The notes under the pieces were generated by a model. It was not told the origin of the DNA and ran no database searches. It saw nothing but the letters and a program-made list of their open reading frames with translations. The translations under genes and the position numbers were made by a program. This document shows, piece by piece, positions 1-10,101 of a stretch of 42,586 bases of DNA (position 1 is the first letter of the stretch; each line of letters begins with the position of its first letter). Where the stretch lies: assembly GCA_023954855.1 (NCBI GenBank), contig JAGSGY010000048.1:1-42586 (forward strand), in the 5' to 3' direction. Source of the DNA: Pseudomonadota bacterium. Lineage in GTDB: Bacteria > Myxococcota_A > UBA796 > GCA-2862545.

Positions 1-1
1 A

Positions 2-1251
2 GACGCGGGACGCGTGAAGCTGCACCGCAGCCGCACCGACCGTGAGTATGTGCGCATGGTTCGCGGGGACTCCGAGATCTACGGGCCGCTTCGCGAGATC
101 TTCCGTGCCGTCGAGCGGGTGCGCTGGGGAGGGGCCAGACGTCCGTCGACCGACAAGGTCCGCGCCGTGTTCGAGGCGGCCAGCCGCATTCTCAAGGTCG
201 CCGGCGTGGTGGTGCTGGTCGCAGTGCTCACCGCAGCGAACGGCGACGATCGCTACGCACCCCACGGGGATGCGGCCCTGCACGACCTGTTCAGCGACTA
301 CGGCTACGACGCCCATTGGAGGCTGCGGCCGATCGCGAAGCTCGACGAGTCCACCGACGTCCTCGTGCTCGACCTGACCCAGGTGGACCTGCTCGACGGC
401 GACGACGCGGTCCTGCGGAGCTGGGTTGGGGACGGCGGCATTCTGGTGGTCGCCGGTGATGCGAGCGAGGCGTTCTCCGAGCTGGGTGACCTCGAGAGGC
501 TGGCTCCCGTCGACGATGGTGTGGCACCAGGAGTCGATGCATGGGTTGATGCGGTCCGCCTTCCCGGAAACGTGATGGCGTGGAAGGGCGGGTCTGGACG
601 AGCCTGGTCCTGGATCTCCGAGCCGACGGGAGGCACGCTGTTTGTGCCCGTCGGGGACCGTCCTGCGACCGTTCAGGCGATGCCCTGGGGAGCGGGAGGA
701 ATCGTCGCTCTGGGCGATGGGCGACTGCTCTCGAACGTGGCACTACTGCACCCCGCGAATGAGCGCATGGTCGGGCTGGCGCCGATGCTCGGGCAGTTCA
801 CGTCGATGTGGTACCTCGACCGTGTTCCGAGGCTTGAGATTGCCACGCTGAATGCCGCGAGTGCGGGCTCTCCGATGGAGTCGATCGCCAACGCGGCCCT
901 GCTTCCGGCCGTGCTCCAGCTGTTGCTGCTCGCGTTGGTCGCGGCGGCTTGGAAGGGCATTCCTTTCCGCCCGCTACGCGACCCGCCCGAAGAGGGCCGG
1001 CTCTCCTTCGCAGAGCACGTCCGCGCCTTGGGCACGCACTACAGCCGACGTGGTGGCTCGCGCCGAGCCGCATCCGCCTATGCGAACCTGCTGCTGACCG
1101 TGAGCGGTAAGCGCGCACTCGAGGAGGCCGCTCGCCGAGCGGGCCTCACCGATGAAGCTGCTCGAGACCTCGTCACCCGTGCCGAGGCCGCAGCGCACAA
1201 TCCCGATGACGCGGCTTCGCCGCACCTGGACCTGAAGCTCATGGAGGAGCT

Positions 1252-1276
<25 letters not shown>
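2..1276 (+). CDS. DUF4129-like tail fused to DUF4350-like membrane protein (5' partial)
   Basis: The reading frame is open to the left edge of the window, so the true start is probably outside; the first start codon inside is GTG at 14. Residues 1-60 from that GTG (TDREYVR, then FRAVERVRWGG) resemble the conserved C-terminal tail of DUF4129 proteins. A hydrophobic segment (about 62-75) is followed by a DUF4350-like extracytoplasmic domain (VLVLDL, then GGILVVAGD near 140-150), a second membrane segment near 297-315 and a charged cytoplasmic tail. It is followed by MoxR and DUF58 genes, the usual neighbours of DUF4129/DUF4350 proteins in envelope-associated clusters. Overlap with the next gene suggests coupled translation. 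Function is unknown at the biochemical level. The in-frame joining of what are usually two proteins is unusual. Confidence 0.75.
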
Positions 1277-2246
<970 letters not shown>

Positions 2247-2250
<4 letters not shown>

Positions 2251-3542
2251 TCCCCACTCGCCGGCTGGTGCTGCTCGTCGCCGCACCTCTTGTTCTCGCA
2301 GTGGTCGCGTACTTCGTGCGTGGCTTGCTCGTGCTCGTGCTCGCGGTCGACCTCGTGTTGCTGCTGATCGCGGCGGTGGACTTGGTGCTGAACCGCGGAA
2401 CCGTCGAGGCCAAGCGAACCGTCAAGCGCGTGCAGGGCGTGGGACGGCCGTTCGATGTGGTGGTGGAGCTCTCCAATCCCGGGCGACGCGACCTTCATCT
2501 CGAGGTCGAGGACGATGCACCCGGCGAGCGCGAGGGGCTTCCGGTACCGGTCGTACTTCCGAGCGGACGCCGGGCCGAGGTGACCTACAGCAATCGCATC
2601 GACCGGCGCGGAGAACACAGCTTCGGCGCCGTCATCGTGCGCTTCATGTCTCCGCTTGGGCTCTGGCAGAGGCAGAAGCACATCCCGACCGAAGACTCGG
2701 TTCGCGTATACCCGGACTTCGCGGCGCTTCGGCAGTACGGACTAAGCGCACCGACCGGTGACCGCCGAGCGCCCGTCCGGGCTCGCCGCCGGCCGGGTGG
2801 TGAGAATGAGTTCGAGCGGCTCAGGCCCTACGTTCCTGGCGACCCCTACAAGCACATCGACTGGAAGGCCACGGCTCGGCGGCGACAGTTCATCTCCCGC
2901 GAGTTCGGGCAAGAGAGCAACCAGAACATCGTGTTCTTGCTCGATGCGGGCCGCTTGATGACGGGGACCAGCGATGGCCTCACCCTCTTCGATCGCGCCT
3001 TGAACAGCGCGCTGATGATGGCCCACGTGGCGCTCAAGCACGGTGACCGGGTCGGCATGCTCGTGTTCGACTCCGAGGTGCGGGCCTGGCTGCCGCCGGC
3101 CTCCGGATCACGCAGCGCCCATCGACTGATTCGCGGCACCTACGATGTCTTCGCTCGTGATGAGGAGCCCGACTACGCCATGGCTTTTCGCCACCTGGCT
3201 CAGCGGGTCCGGTCGCGAAGCCTGGTGGTGCTGCTCACCACCGTCGTCGACGACGTGAATGCGGGCCTCGCGGAGGCGGTGGTTTCGGGGCTTGGAAGGC
3301 GCCACTTGCCGCTAGTCGTGTGGCTTCGCGACCAGGATGTCGACGCGCTTGTCCGGCAGCCTGCCGAGGCCCCGGTCGATCACTACACCCGCGGGGCCGC
3401 CGCTGAGCTTCTTGGCTGGCGTGAGGCCGCGCTCTCACGACTTCGACGGCGTGGCGCGCTGGTGCTCGACGCCGATCCGGGGGACCTGACGCCCAAGCTT
3501 CTTGGCCGATACCTGGAAATCAAGGCCCGCCGACTACTCTGA
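2247..3542 (+). CDS. DUF58 domain membrane protein
   Basis: A 431-residue protein with two adjacent N-terminal membrane segments (about residues 5-46), then an extracytoplasmic or beta-rich region, then the DUF58 signature: ERLRPYVPGDPYKHIDWKATAR around 190-211, which is nearly invariant in this family. A vWA-like fold follows, with FLLDAGRLM in the place of the DxSxS metal site; the usual D-x-S is changed to DAGRLM, so a metal-ion site may be absent. The GTG start at 2247 overlaps the moxR stop as GTGA, implying translational coupling. DUF58 proteins are the commonest partners of MoxR ATPases. The exact role is not known. Confidence 0.92.
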
Positions 3543-3603
3543 AGTCGTGAATTTCATAGGGTCTTCGGACCATATGGATGTGCGCGGTCTTGCTGGGGGC
3601 GGG

Positions 3604-3636
3604 TTGACAGTGCCTTGACCTGTCGTGAGGTAGGTT
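3604..3636 (+). promoter_or_regulatory. Possible promoter of the Ig/barrel protein
   Basis: A perfect TTGACA lies at 3604-3609 in the 128-base gap before the gene at 3671. The best -10-like hexamer, TAGGTT at 3631-3636, is 21 bases away, longer than optimal, so the assignment is weak. A good ribosome binding site (GGAG, 3661-3664) sits 6 bases before the ATG. Confidence 0.3.
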
Positions 3637-3670
3637 TCTGGCTTCTGGGTCGCTGTAAACGGAGCCTTCC

Positions 3671-6600
3671 ATGCCCTTCGCTCGTTCTCTTCTTCTCGCG
3701 CTCGCCCTGTCGGGAAGCGCCGCTCTCGTCCTCGCCGGAGAGCCCGCGCACGCCGCAGACACGCTTCCTGCCGATGGCTTGGTGGCGTTCCTACCGGGTG
3801 GCGAGATTGTGGGTGACGGCTCCACTTCGGTGGACCTCTGGATCCTCGCCCTAAATGCCGATGGCACGCCGATGCGCGGGCTCAAGGCCAAGATGTCGAG
3901 CTCCGAGGGTGACGTAGGCTCTGCCTCGGACCAGGGCGGCGGCCTGTACAAGGTCAGCTTCACCGCTCCAGCAGTCGATGCCGCGTCCACCGTCACGGTG
4001 ACCCTGAAGGGCAAGACTCCAGCGAAGAAGGCTGTGCTCGTGAGCCAGGGCTTCTCGGTTCGCCCGGCGATGGGGTCGAGCTTGGCGGTGTCGGCGAACC
4101 CCGAGCGCATCACGCTGGGCACGGGCACCAACGGCACCCTGACGGTGCAGCTTTCCGGGAACACCGATGGCGCTGATGTCATCGCTCGTTCCAGCGCGGG
4201 CTCGCTGGCGTCGGTGGTCGGACTCGGTGGCGGCAAGTTCACGGCGGCCTTCACCGCCGACACGGTCAACTACCCGCACCTCGCGCTCGTTGGCGTCGCG
4301 GACAAGCGCGCCCCGGGTGCGGCGTACGGCTTCACGGCCCTGCCCATGGACGGCAAGACCGACTTTCCGGTCACCTCGAAGCCGAACGCTTCGGTGATGA
4401 TGCGCATTGGCGATGCCGAGTTCGGACCGGTCCAGGCCGACGCCGCCGGTAAGGCCAAGGTGCCGATCATCGTGCCTCCCGGTGCCACGACGGCGACGGT
4501 GGTCACGGTCGAGGATGGCTCGACGAGTGAGAGCAGCATCGACCTGCGCATTCCCGAGACGCGGCGCATGCTGCTACTTCCCGTGCAGGCAGGCTTCGTG
4601 GCGTCCGAGGGCGCAAGCTACCCGGTGCGCGTGGCGGTAGCCCAGCCCCAGGGTGGCGCCGATAGCGGAGCGAAGGTCACGCTCACGGCGACCACGGGCA
4701 AGTTCTCGGCGGCCAAGCACGAAGGCAGCGGTGTCTATGCGGCCACCTACACACCGGGCACGGCGGATACGCGCACCATCGCGACGATCACCGCGCAAGT
4801 CGGTGACTCGCCGACCCAGGTCGACACCATGGACGTCACGCTGATTCCGGGCCTTCCCGGTGGTGTCGCTATCTCAACCTCGCCCGAGCACATCGGCAAG
4901 GGTGAGGTGGCCGTCACGGCGACCGTCACCCGTGCCAATGGCACCGGTATTGCCGGCCGTCAGGTCCTGATTGAGACCACGGGTGGCCGCGTGACCGAGG
5001 CGGCCTCCGACGGTGGAGACGGACTCTACAAGGCCAAGGTCGACGGAGGATCCTCCGATCGCGTCGAGGTCTTTGCGACCGTCCGTACCGAGCCTTCTGG
5101 CAACGGTGCCGCCCACATTCTCGTGATTCCCGGCTCGGAGCAGCTGTCCAACGACGGTGCGTCCAAGACTTCGGTGACTATTGTCGCCACCGACGCCGAA
5201 GGCCATCCCGTGGCGGGCGTCCCGGTTGGACTGCAGCTCGAGGGGACCGACGGCTCCTTGCCGAGCTCGGTGACGACGGGGCCGAACGGCTTCGCCCGTG
5301 TCAGCTACACCGCGGGCCGAGATATTGGCATCGCCCACCTCATCGCCACCGCCGCCGGTCACACCGGCGCGGCTTCGGTCTTCCAGGCGCCGGCCTTGAT
5401 CTCGCCTGTCGACCTTCCAGAGCCGGTCAGCGGCGAGGCCAAAGCGATTCGCGACGCCTGGGCCGCTCGCATGCCCACCGTGGTGTTGAGCAAGAAGGCG
5501 GGTTCCACAGTCGCCGCCGCCACCCCTGAAGGCGCGATGACCCGGGACGACGGGACCGCCGATGCTACGCCCGAGCCCGCCGAGCCGGTTGCGAAGCCCG
5601 AGCCCGTCGCCGAGCCGAAGCCCGAGCCCGCCCCTGAGCCCGAGCCGGTCGTCGAGAAGCCCGAGCCGGCGCCCGAGCCCGAGGTCGTGCCCGAGCCCGT
5701 CGTTCCCGATCGTGCGGAGGCGCCAGAGGGCGCCGCGGTGACGTCCATCTCCCTCGCGGCGAACCCCGCCGAGGTCGCTCCCGGTGGAACCACCACCATC
5801 ACGATTAGTGCGACCGACTCGAACGGCGCTGGCGTTACTGGTCACAGCTTTGAGCTGATCACCGCCGACGGCAAGCTCGCGAACGTGGAAGAGGTCGGAA
5901 ACGGCGACTACACGGTCGTGTTCACCGCCAGCAAGAAGGCATCGGGCGAGGTTCGCCTCTCTGTGGCCTCCGACGACGGTCCCGCAGCCTTCAAGAAGGT
6001 GCCGGTCGGTGGCGAGGCCGTCGCGACGGCGAAGGAGCCCAAGGCGCCGAAGGAGCCCAAGGCCGCGAAGGAGCCGAAGACTCCCTCCGAGCCGATGGAA
6101 GAGAAGTGGCTGCGCGTGCGCGGTGGCTTTGCGCTTTCGTCCTACTGGTACCAGCAGGAGCCCAGTGACACGAACACCGTGCTTCTCCCCGATCGCTTCT
6201 CGGTCGGAGCCTCGTCCGGGCCCAACGCCATGTCGCTCGGCTTTGATGTCGACGCGCGCGCCTGGTTCATCAAGTACATCGGTGCCGAAGTGCACGTGCG
6301 CTCGACCTTCCATGGTGTGCAGGCCGCGGTCTTCGGCGACCAGGTTGCCCCCGACACGCTGATGCTGGTCGAGGCTCACGGTCTCGCCCGCTACCCGTTC
6401 CAGGCGGGGTCGAACAGCTTCCACATCGGCGCTCGTGCCGGTGTCGGTGTGTCCGACTTCATCTACTACTCAGGTGATGCTGACGGCGGCGTTGTGGACT
6501 ACGCGAACTTCGTGGTCCCGTCGCTCGATCTCGGTGCCGAGATTGGTGCGCAGATCGGGGATCTTGGGTTGCTGGCCGGCTTCACCGAGGGACTCGCCTA

Positions 6601-6793
6601 CTTCTCGGTTCCGTCGCGCACCTCGATCGACATTGGTGCGACCTACGACATCACCGACCCGATCTTCATCCACGCTGGCTTCGGCGTGCAGAGCCGCAAG
6701 CTGCCCGTCATCGGAAACAACACCGGCGACGAGCAAGGCGTGATCACCGATGGCCAGCTGCAGGGCACCATCGGCGCGGGCATCGCGTTCTAG
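3671..6793 (+). CDS. Large exported Ig-like repeat protein with C-terminal beta-barrel
   Basis: A 1040-residue protein with a Sec signal peptide (cleavage likely after AHA, residue 28). Residues about 30-575 form a series of beta-rich Ig-like modules: repeated GxYxAxxT/GLYKVSFT motifs and, near 489-570, a Big_1/invasin-like unit with SVTIVATDAEGHPVAGVPV-type sequence. A Pro/Glu-rich linker (632-680) is followed by another Ig-like unit (686-775), a KEPK-repeat linker (788-806), and a C-terminal region (810-1040) of alternating short beta strands ending GAGIAF. The terminal Phe is typical of an outer-membrane barrel recognised by BAM. I infer an outer-membrane protein with a long periplasmic or surface Ig stalk; the sequence alone does not decide on which side the stalk lies. 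Monocistronic, between a weak promoter and a strong terminator. Confidence 0.85.
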   Translation: MPFARSLLLALALSGSAALVLAGEPAHAADTLPADGLVAFLPGGEIVGDGSTSVDLWILALNADGTPMRGLKAKMSSSEGDVGSASDQGGGLYKVSFTAPAVDAASTVTVTLKGKTPAKKAVLVSQGFSVRPAMGSSLAVSANPERITLGTGTNGTLTVQLSGNTDGADVIARSSAGSLASVVGLGGGKFTAAFTADTVNYPHLALVGVADKRAPGAAYGFTALPMDGKTDFPVTSKPNASVMMRIGDAEFGPVQADAAGKAKVPIIVPPGATTATVVTVEDGSTSESSIDLRIPETRRMLLLPVQAGFVASEGASYPVRVAVAQPQGGADSGAKVTLTATTGKFSAAKHEGSGVYAATYTPGTADTRTIATITAQVGDSPTQVDTMDVTLIPGLPGGVAISTSPEHIGKGEVAVTATVTRANGTGIAGRQVLIETTGGRVTEAASDGGDGLYKAKVDGGSSDRVEVFATVRTEPSGNGAAHILVIPGSEQLSNDGASKTSVTIVATDAEGHPVAGVPVGLQLEGTDGSLPSSVTTGPNGFARVSYTAGRDIGIAHLIATAAGHTGAASVFQAPALISPVDLPEPVSGEAKAIRDAWAARMPTVVLSKKAGSTVAAATPEGAMTRDDGTADATPEPAEPVAKPEPVAEPKPEPAPEPEPVVEKPEPAPEPEVVPEPVVPDRAEAPEGAAVTSISLAANPAEVAPGGTTTITISATDSNGAGVTGHSFELITADGKLANVEEVGNGDYTVVFTASKKASGEVRLSVASDDGPAAFKKVPVGGEAVATAKEPKAPKEPKAAKEPKTPSEPMEEKWLRVRGGFALSSYWYQQEPSDTNTVLLPDRFSVGASSGPNAMSLGFDVDARAWFIKYIGAEVHVRSTFHGVQAAVFGDQVAPDTLMLVEAHGLARYPFQAGSNSFHIGARAGVGVSDFIYYSGDADGGVVDYANFVVPSLDLGAEIGAQIGDLGLLAGFTEGLAYFSVPSRTSIDIGATYDITDPIFIHAGFGVQSRKLPVIGNNTGDEQGVITDGQLQGTIGAGIAF

Positions 6794-6810
6794 TCAGGAC
6801 CTGAAACGAC

Positions 6811-6842
6811 AAGAGCCGCCACTGCATGCAGTGGCGGCTCTT
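6811..6842. terminator. Bidirectional terminator, perfect 32-bp palindrome
   Basis: Two perfectly complementary 16-base arms (6811-6826 and 6827-6842) contain AGAGCCGCCACTGCA and its exact complement. The ends carry AA on the left and TT on the right, giving short U-runs for either direction. It lies between the convergent Ig/barrel gene and cysS, and should end transcription from both sides. Confidence 0.85.
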
Positions 6843-6862
6843 TGCGTTTGAAGGCGTGGCGT

Positions 6863-8356
6863 CTACTCGGCGGTGGCCAGGCGGATCTTCCACTGCACGC
6901 CGTCGGTGCGGTCCATCACCACGATCGACTTGGCCTCGAGCTCGTCGCGAATGGCGTCGGCGCGTGCCCAGTCTTTGGTGGAGCGAGCGGTGGCCCGGTC
7001 GGCAAGCAGGGCCTCGATGTCGCTGCGTTCGACGCCCATGGCACCGAGGCGCTTGACCTTGACCTCCTCGAGGAAGTCGTCGCATGCCTGGTCGAGTAGG
7101 CCGAGGCTCGGCCCGAGCAGCTTGAAGCCGGCGAGAGCCGGAGCGACGACGGGGCCGCCGCGCTTCTTGGCCTTCTTGTGATTGGCGAAGCGGTTCAGCG
7201 CACGTGCGAGCTCAAAGGCGAGTCCGAGGGCTTGCGCGGTGTTGAAGTCGTCGTCCATCGCCGCGAGGAAGCGGGACTCAAACTCGTTGCCGAGCTCCCA
7301 GAGGCGACGGGCATCGTCACCCAGCGACGCGACAACATCGGCTGCGGGCTCCTTTCCGCCCATCTCTTCGGCGACTTCACGGGCTTCGTACAGACGCGCG
7401 AGCATGGCCAGCGCTTCGTCCATCTGCACACCGGTGGCCGGGTCCCACGGAAGGGGCGAGCGGTAGTGGCTCTGCAGGTAGTAGAGGCGCAGGGCTTCGT
7501 GCGGGTACTCGGCCAGTAGGTCGCGAATCAGGTGCACATTGCCCAGGCTCTTGCCCATCTTCTGGCCGCTCGGCATCGTGAGCAGGCCGTTGTGCATCCA
7601 GTAGCGAGCCATCGGCGTCTGGCCGGTCGCGCACTCGGACTGGGCGACTTCGTTTTCGTGGTGGGGGAAGACGAGGTCGAGGCCGCCACCGTGGATGTCG
7701 AAGGTGTTGCCGAGGTGCTCCTTGGACATGGCCGAGCACTCGATGTGCCAGCCAGGACGGCCTTCTCCCCAAGGGGAGGGCCAGCTGGGCTCGCCGGGCT
7801 TTGCGGCCTTCCAGAGCGCGAAGTCCGCCGGGTTGCGCTTGCTGCCCACGTCGGCGGAGCGAAGCTCGCTCACCTTCTGGCCAGAGAGCTTGCCGTAGTC
7901 GTCCTTGCTGTCGACGGCGAACCAGACGGTGCCGTCGTTCTCGTAGGCGTGGCCGCGCTCGACTAGGGCAGCCACCATCGCGATGATGCCGTCGATGGTC
8001 TCGCTGACCTTGGGCTCGACGGTGGGCTCGACGAGTCCGAGAGCCGCCGCGTCTTCGCGGTAGCGCTCGATGTACTTGGCCGACAGCGCCAGCGGATCGA
8101 CGTCCTGCTTTGCAGCAGCGGCGATGATCTTGTCGTCAACGTCCGTGAAGTTCCGGACGAAGGTCACATCCCAGCCGCGGGCCTTGAGGTGACGAACCAC
8201 CATGTCGAAGACGATCATGGCGCGGCCGTGGCCGATGTGGGCATCGGAGTAGACCGTGTTGCCGCAGACGTACAGGCCGACCTTGCCCTCCTCGATGGGC
8301 TCGAAGGCCTCGGGCTGGCGGGTCAGGGTGTTGTACAGGCGGAACGGATGGGGCAT
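6863..8356 (-). CDS. cysS: Cysteine--tRNA ligase
   Basis: Class I aminoacyl-tRNA synthetase that charges tRNA-Cys with cysteine in the cytoplasm. Numbered from ATG 8356 (497 residues): HIGH at 40-43, KMGKS at 266-270 (the KMSKS loop), and zinc ligands C31, C207 (in HIECSAM), H232 (in FPHHENE) and E236. The conserved NFTDVDDKI and the DIHGGGLDL substrate-site segment are intact. An in-frame GTG at 8371 would add five residues; I prefer the ATG because TGAG lies 6 bases before it and the family usually starts close to the RLYNTLT sequence. It lies downstream of cdnL on the same strand, 81 bases away, so co-transcription is possible. Confidence 0.97.
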   Translation of the reverse strand: MPHPFRLYNTLTRQPEAFEPIEEGKVGLYVCGNTVYSDAHIGHGRAMIVFDMVVRHLKARGWDVTFVRNFTDVDDKIIAAAAKQDVDPLALSAKYIERYREDAAALGLVEPTVEPKVSETIDGIIAMVAALVERGHAYENDGTVWFAVDSKDDYGKLSGQKVSELRSADVGSKRNPADFALWKAAKPGEPSWPSPWGEGRPGWHIECSAMSKEHLGNTFDIHGGGLDLVFPHHENEVAQSECATGQTPMARYWMHNGLLTMPSGQKMGKSLGNVHLIRDLLAEYPHEALRLYYLQSHYRSPLPWDPATGVQMDEALAMLARLYEAREVAEEMGGKEPAADVVASLGDDARRLWELGNEFESRFLAAMDDDFNTAQALGLAFELARALNRFANHKKAKKRGGPVVAPALAGFKLLGPSLGLLDQACDDFLEEVKVKRLGAMGVERSDIEALLADRATARSTKDWARADAIRDELEAKSIVVMDRTDGVQWKIRLATAE

Positions 8357-8437
8357 CACGAACTCACTCACGCCACGGGGCGTGCTTCAGGCGGACCGCT
8401 GGCATGCGGTGGCGGGGGTTCAGGCGCGGGCTGAGGC

Positions 8438-8929
8438 TCAGCTGGGCGCGGCGAAGATCTCTTCGAGCAGGGCGCGGATGGTGTCCTCGTCGCTGTCGCG
8501 GGCGACGGCGAGCTCCTGCATGACCAGGTCGAAGGCGCGGTCGTACATCTTGCGCTCGCCGAACGAGAGGGTCTTCTCGGACTTGAGCAGCGCCAGGTCG
8601 CGAAGCACGGCGGCGACCTCGAGCGGGTCTCCGGTGCCGATCTTCTGCGTGTACTCGCGGTAGCGGCGGTTCCAGGTCTGCTTGTCGGCGGGCTGCGAGC
8701 GGTCCTTCAGGACCTCGATGACGCGCTCGACGGCCTCGGGGGGAATGGTGTGACGCATGCCTTCGGCGACGGCCGTGTCGACGTTCTGACGGATGATCGA
8801 GCCATCGTTGAGGATCTTGAGCACGTAGAACTTGTAGACCGTGCCTTCCATCTCCATCTGCTCGATCTCGCGGATGACTCCGACGCCGTGAGCGGGAAAT
8901 ACGGCCTTCTGTCCAATCTCGAAATCCAT
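8438..8929 (-). CDS. cdnL: CdnL/CarD-type RNA polymerase-binding transcription factor
   Basis: A 163-residue CarD/CdnL protein, the length of the myxobacterial CdnL. The N-terminal Tudor-like RNAP-interaction domain begins MDFEIGQKAVFPAHGVG. The C-terminal DNA-binding domain contains TWNRRYREY (with the conserved Trp), VLRDLALLK and LSFGERKMYDRA, all close to the family consensus. In this family the protein binds the RNAP beta subunit and stabilises open promoter complexes, notably at rRNA promoters. The frame extends upstream, but ATG 8929 has a strong GGAG Shine-Dalgarno 5-8 bases upstream and matches family N-termini. It lacks the HMGA-like tail of CarD itself, so CdnL is the better name. 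Confidence 0.95.
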   Translation of the reverse strand: MDFEIGQKAVFPAHGVGVIREIEQMEMEGTVYKFYVLKILNDGSIIRQNVDTAVAEGMRHTIPPEAVERVIEVLKDRSQPADKQTWNRRYREYTQKIGTGDPLEVAAVLRDLALLKSEKTLSFGERKMYDRAFDLVMQELAVARDSDEDTIRALLEEIFAAPS

Positions 8930-9026
8930 CGACTCTCCTCGGGGGGCAGACGCGAACAACGCCGCGGGCTCCAAAAGCTTGGTGAGCGCGCGGCGTTGGC
9001 TAGTGGGGAAACCCCGTTGTAGACGG

Positions 9027-9055
9027 GCTCTAACGCGTTTTTGCGCAGATTTCAA
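9027..9055 (-). promoter_or_regulatory. Possible cdnL promoter
   Basis: Reading minus, TTGAAA (9055-9050) is followed after 17 bases by TAGAGC (9032-9027), about 98 bases before the cdnL ATG. The -35 is good and the spacing is ideal, but the -10 is poor. It begins just after the stop of the upstream lipoprotein gene, so cdnL probably has its own transcript. Confidence 0.35.
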
Positions 9056-9061
9056 CCCGCA

Positions 9062-9796
9062 TTACTCGACCTTGAGTAGGTACCCGCCGTAGTGAACCTG
9101 ACGGGCTTCCACGCTCTTGTCGGGGCGGAAGAAGCCCTGTCCCCATTCGGCGAGGAAGTACTCCCCGGGCTCGAGCGTGATCGACGCGAGTCGTCGGTCG
9201 CTGCCGACGTCTTGAATGGAGGCGTCGAGCTTGTCGCCGAAGGTCTGCTCCCACTCTCCACGGCCGACGCGGCGCTTCTTATAGACGCAGCCGTCGTCGC
9301 CGACGATCCAGATGCGCCAGCCCTCGTGGGCTTTGTCGAACAGGACGACCTCCCCGGCAGGCACGGGATTCACGGGGGTCTCTTCGCGCTTGATGCAGAA
9401 GCTCGAGACCGTCTCCGGGCGCTCGACCACCGACTTCATCATTAGGCCGCGTTCAGGCTGCGCATAGGTCGCGCCGGTGCGCAGAAACAGTCCTTCGCCC
9501 TCGGGTACGCCGACGAGGGTCAGCACACCCGTGGCGTAGGCCTTCGCATCGGTCACCTTGGTGTGGTGATCGGCTGAGAGGTACCCCGACTGGCCCACAG
9601 AGACGGTGACGTCGTCTCGCGCGCTCTTGCAGCCAAGGTCGAAGTGGCCAGCCGCGTCGGTGCGGGTCTGGCAGAGGGTACCGACCACGGTGACGAGTGC
9701 GTCGGGTACGGGCGCGCCGACCTGGTCGACGACGTCGCCGGTGAACGAGGTGCCCCCGCACGCCGTGAGGCAGAGCAGGGTAGCCGCCGCGCGCAT
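9062..9796 (-). CDS. Predicted lipoprotein with carboxypeptidase-regulatory-like domain
   Basis: A 244-residue exported protein. The N-terminus MRAAATLLCLTACGG contains a lipobox (LTAC), so the mature protein starts at Cys13. Residues about 16-90 (FTGDVVDQVGAPVPDALVTVVG, then TRTDAAGHFDLGC) match the pattern of a carboxypeptidase-regulatory-like or Cna_B-type beta-sandwich, commonly found on surface proteins. The C-terminal half (KAHEGWRIWIVGDDGCVYKKRRVG) is unrecognised. The start ATG 9796 is chosen because of the lipobox and a GGGGGA purine run 3 bases upstream. It shares one base with the stop of the upstream 78-codon gene (TGATG), so the two are translationally coupled. Role unknown. Confidence 0.8.
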   Translation of the reverse strand: MRAAATLLCLTACGGTSFTGDVVDQVGAPVPDALVTVVGTLCQTRTDAAGHFDLGCKSARDDVTVSVGQSGYLSADHHTKVTDAKAYATGVLTLVGVPEGEGLFLRTGATYAQPERGLMMKSVVERPETVSSFCIKREETPVNPVPAGEVVLFDKAHEGWRIWIVGDDGCVYKKRRVGRGEWEQTFGDKLDASIQDVGSDRRLASITLEPGEYFLAEWGQGFFRPDKSVEARQVHYGGYLLKVE

Positions 9797-10032
9797 CAGT
9801 CCCCCAACACCAAGATGTGGTCGACCTTGGCCCAAGGGAGCTCGAGGATGAGCACGTCGTCGGACAGCTCGCGAGCGCGGAGATCGAGCATCAGGTCGGT
9901 CTCGATTTTCACGCCGCCGGAGAGGCGCTCGAGCACCTTTCCTTCGATGACCATCACGCCGTTGGGCAGGTGGGCATCGGCATTGCCATACGAGAACAGC
10001 GCTGTGCGCAGAAAGACAGTGACTCGCTCCAT
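9796..10032 (-). CDS. Small conserved-looking protein, function unknown
   Basis: A 78-residue open frame starting ATG 10032 (MERVTVFLRTALFSYGNADAH) and ending with TGA that shares its last base with the ATG of the downstream lipoprotein gene. No signal peptide or membrane segment; the sequence is beta-rich (GVMVIEGKVLERL, then VLILELPWAKVDHILVL) and suggests a small soluble domain. The exact stop/start coupling supports it being a real gene. It is divergent from the cyclophilin gene with 69 bases between them. I do not recognise the family. Confidence 0.65.
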   Translation of the reverse strand: MERVTVFLRTALFSYGNADAHLPNGVMVIEGKVLERLSGGVKIETDLMLDLRARELSDDVLILELPWAKVDHILVLGD

Positions 10033-10101
10033 GAACCCCTCCGTTCCATCGTTGCCCTCGGGGCACGCCGCGATAGCATACCCCGCGGCTCTGGAGGTTC
10101 C
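10033..10101. promoter_or_regulatory. Divergent intergenic region
   Basis: Sixty-nine bases separate the divergent starts at 10032 (minus) and 10102 (plus), so promoters for both directions should lie here or overlap the coding starts. I see no convincing -35/-10 pair. The plus-strand ribosome site GGAGG is at 10093-10097. Confidence 0.4.

Noticed and set aside
3568-3600. Sigma-54 promoter before the Ig/barrel gene
   Set aside because: The GC/TGC elements have the wrong spacing and no conserved GG-GC pair.
4874-6424. A 516-codon open frame on minus inside the Ig/barrel gene
   Set aside because: Translation is Gly/Arg/Leu/His-rich without a domain; mirror of the repetitive plus-strand gene.
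8425-8442. Terminator at the end of cdnL (GCTGAG/CTCAGC inverted repeat)
   Set aside because: Very short stem overlapping the stop codon and no T-run; read-through to cysS is as likely.
8930-9055. N-terminal extension of CdnL by 42 residues
   Set aside because: The extension has no family match and the ATG at 8929 has a strong ribosome site and the canonical N-terminus.
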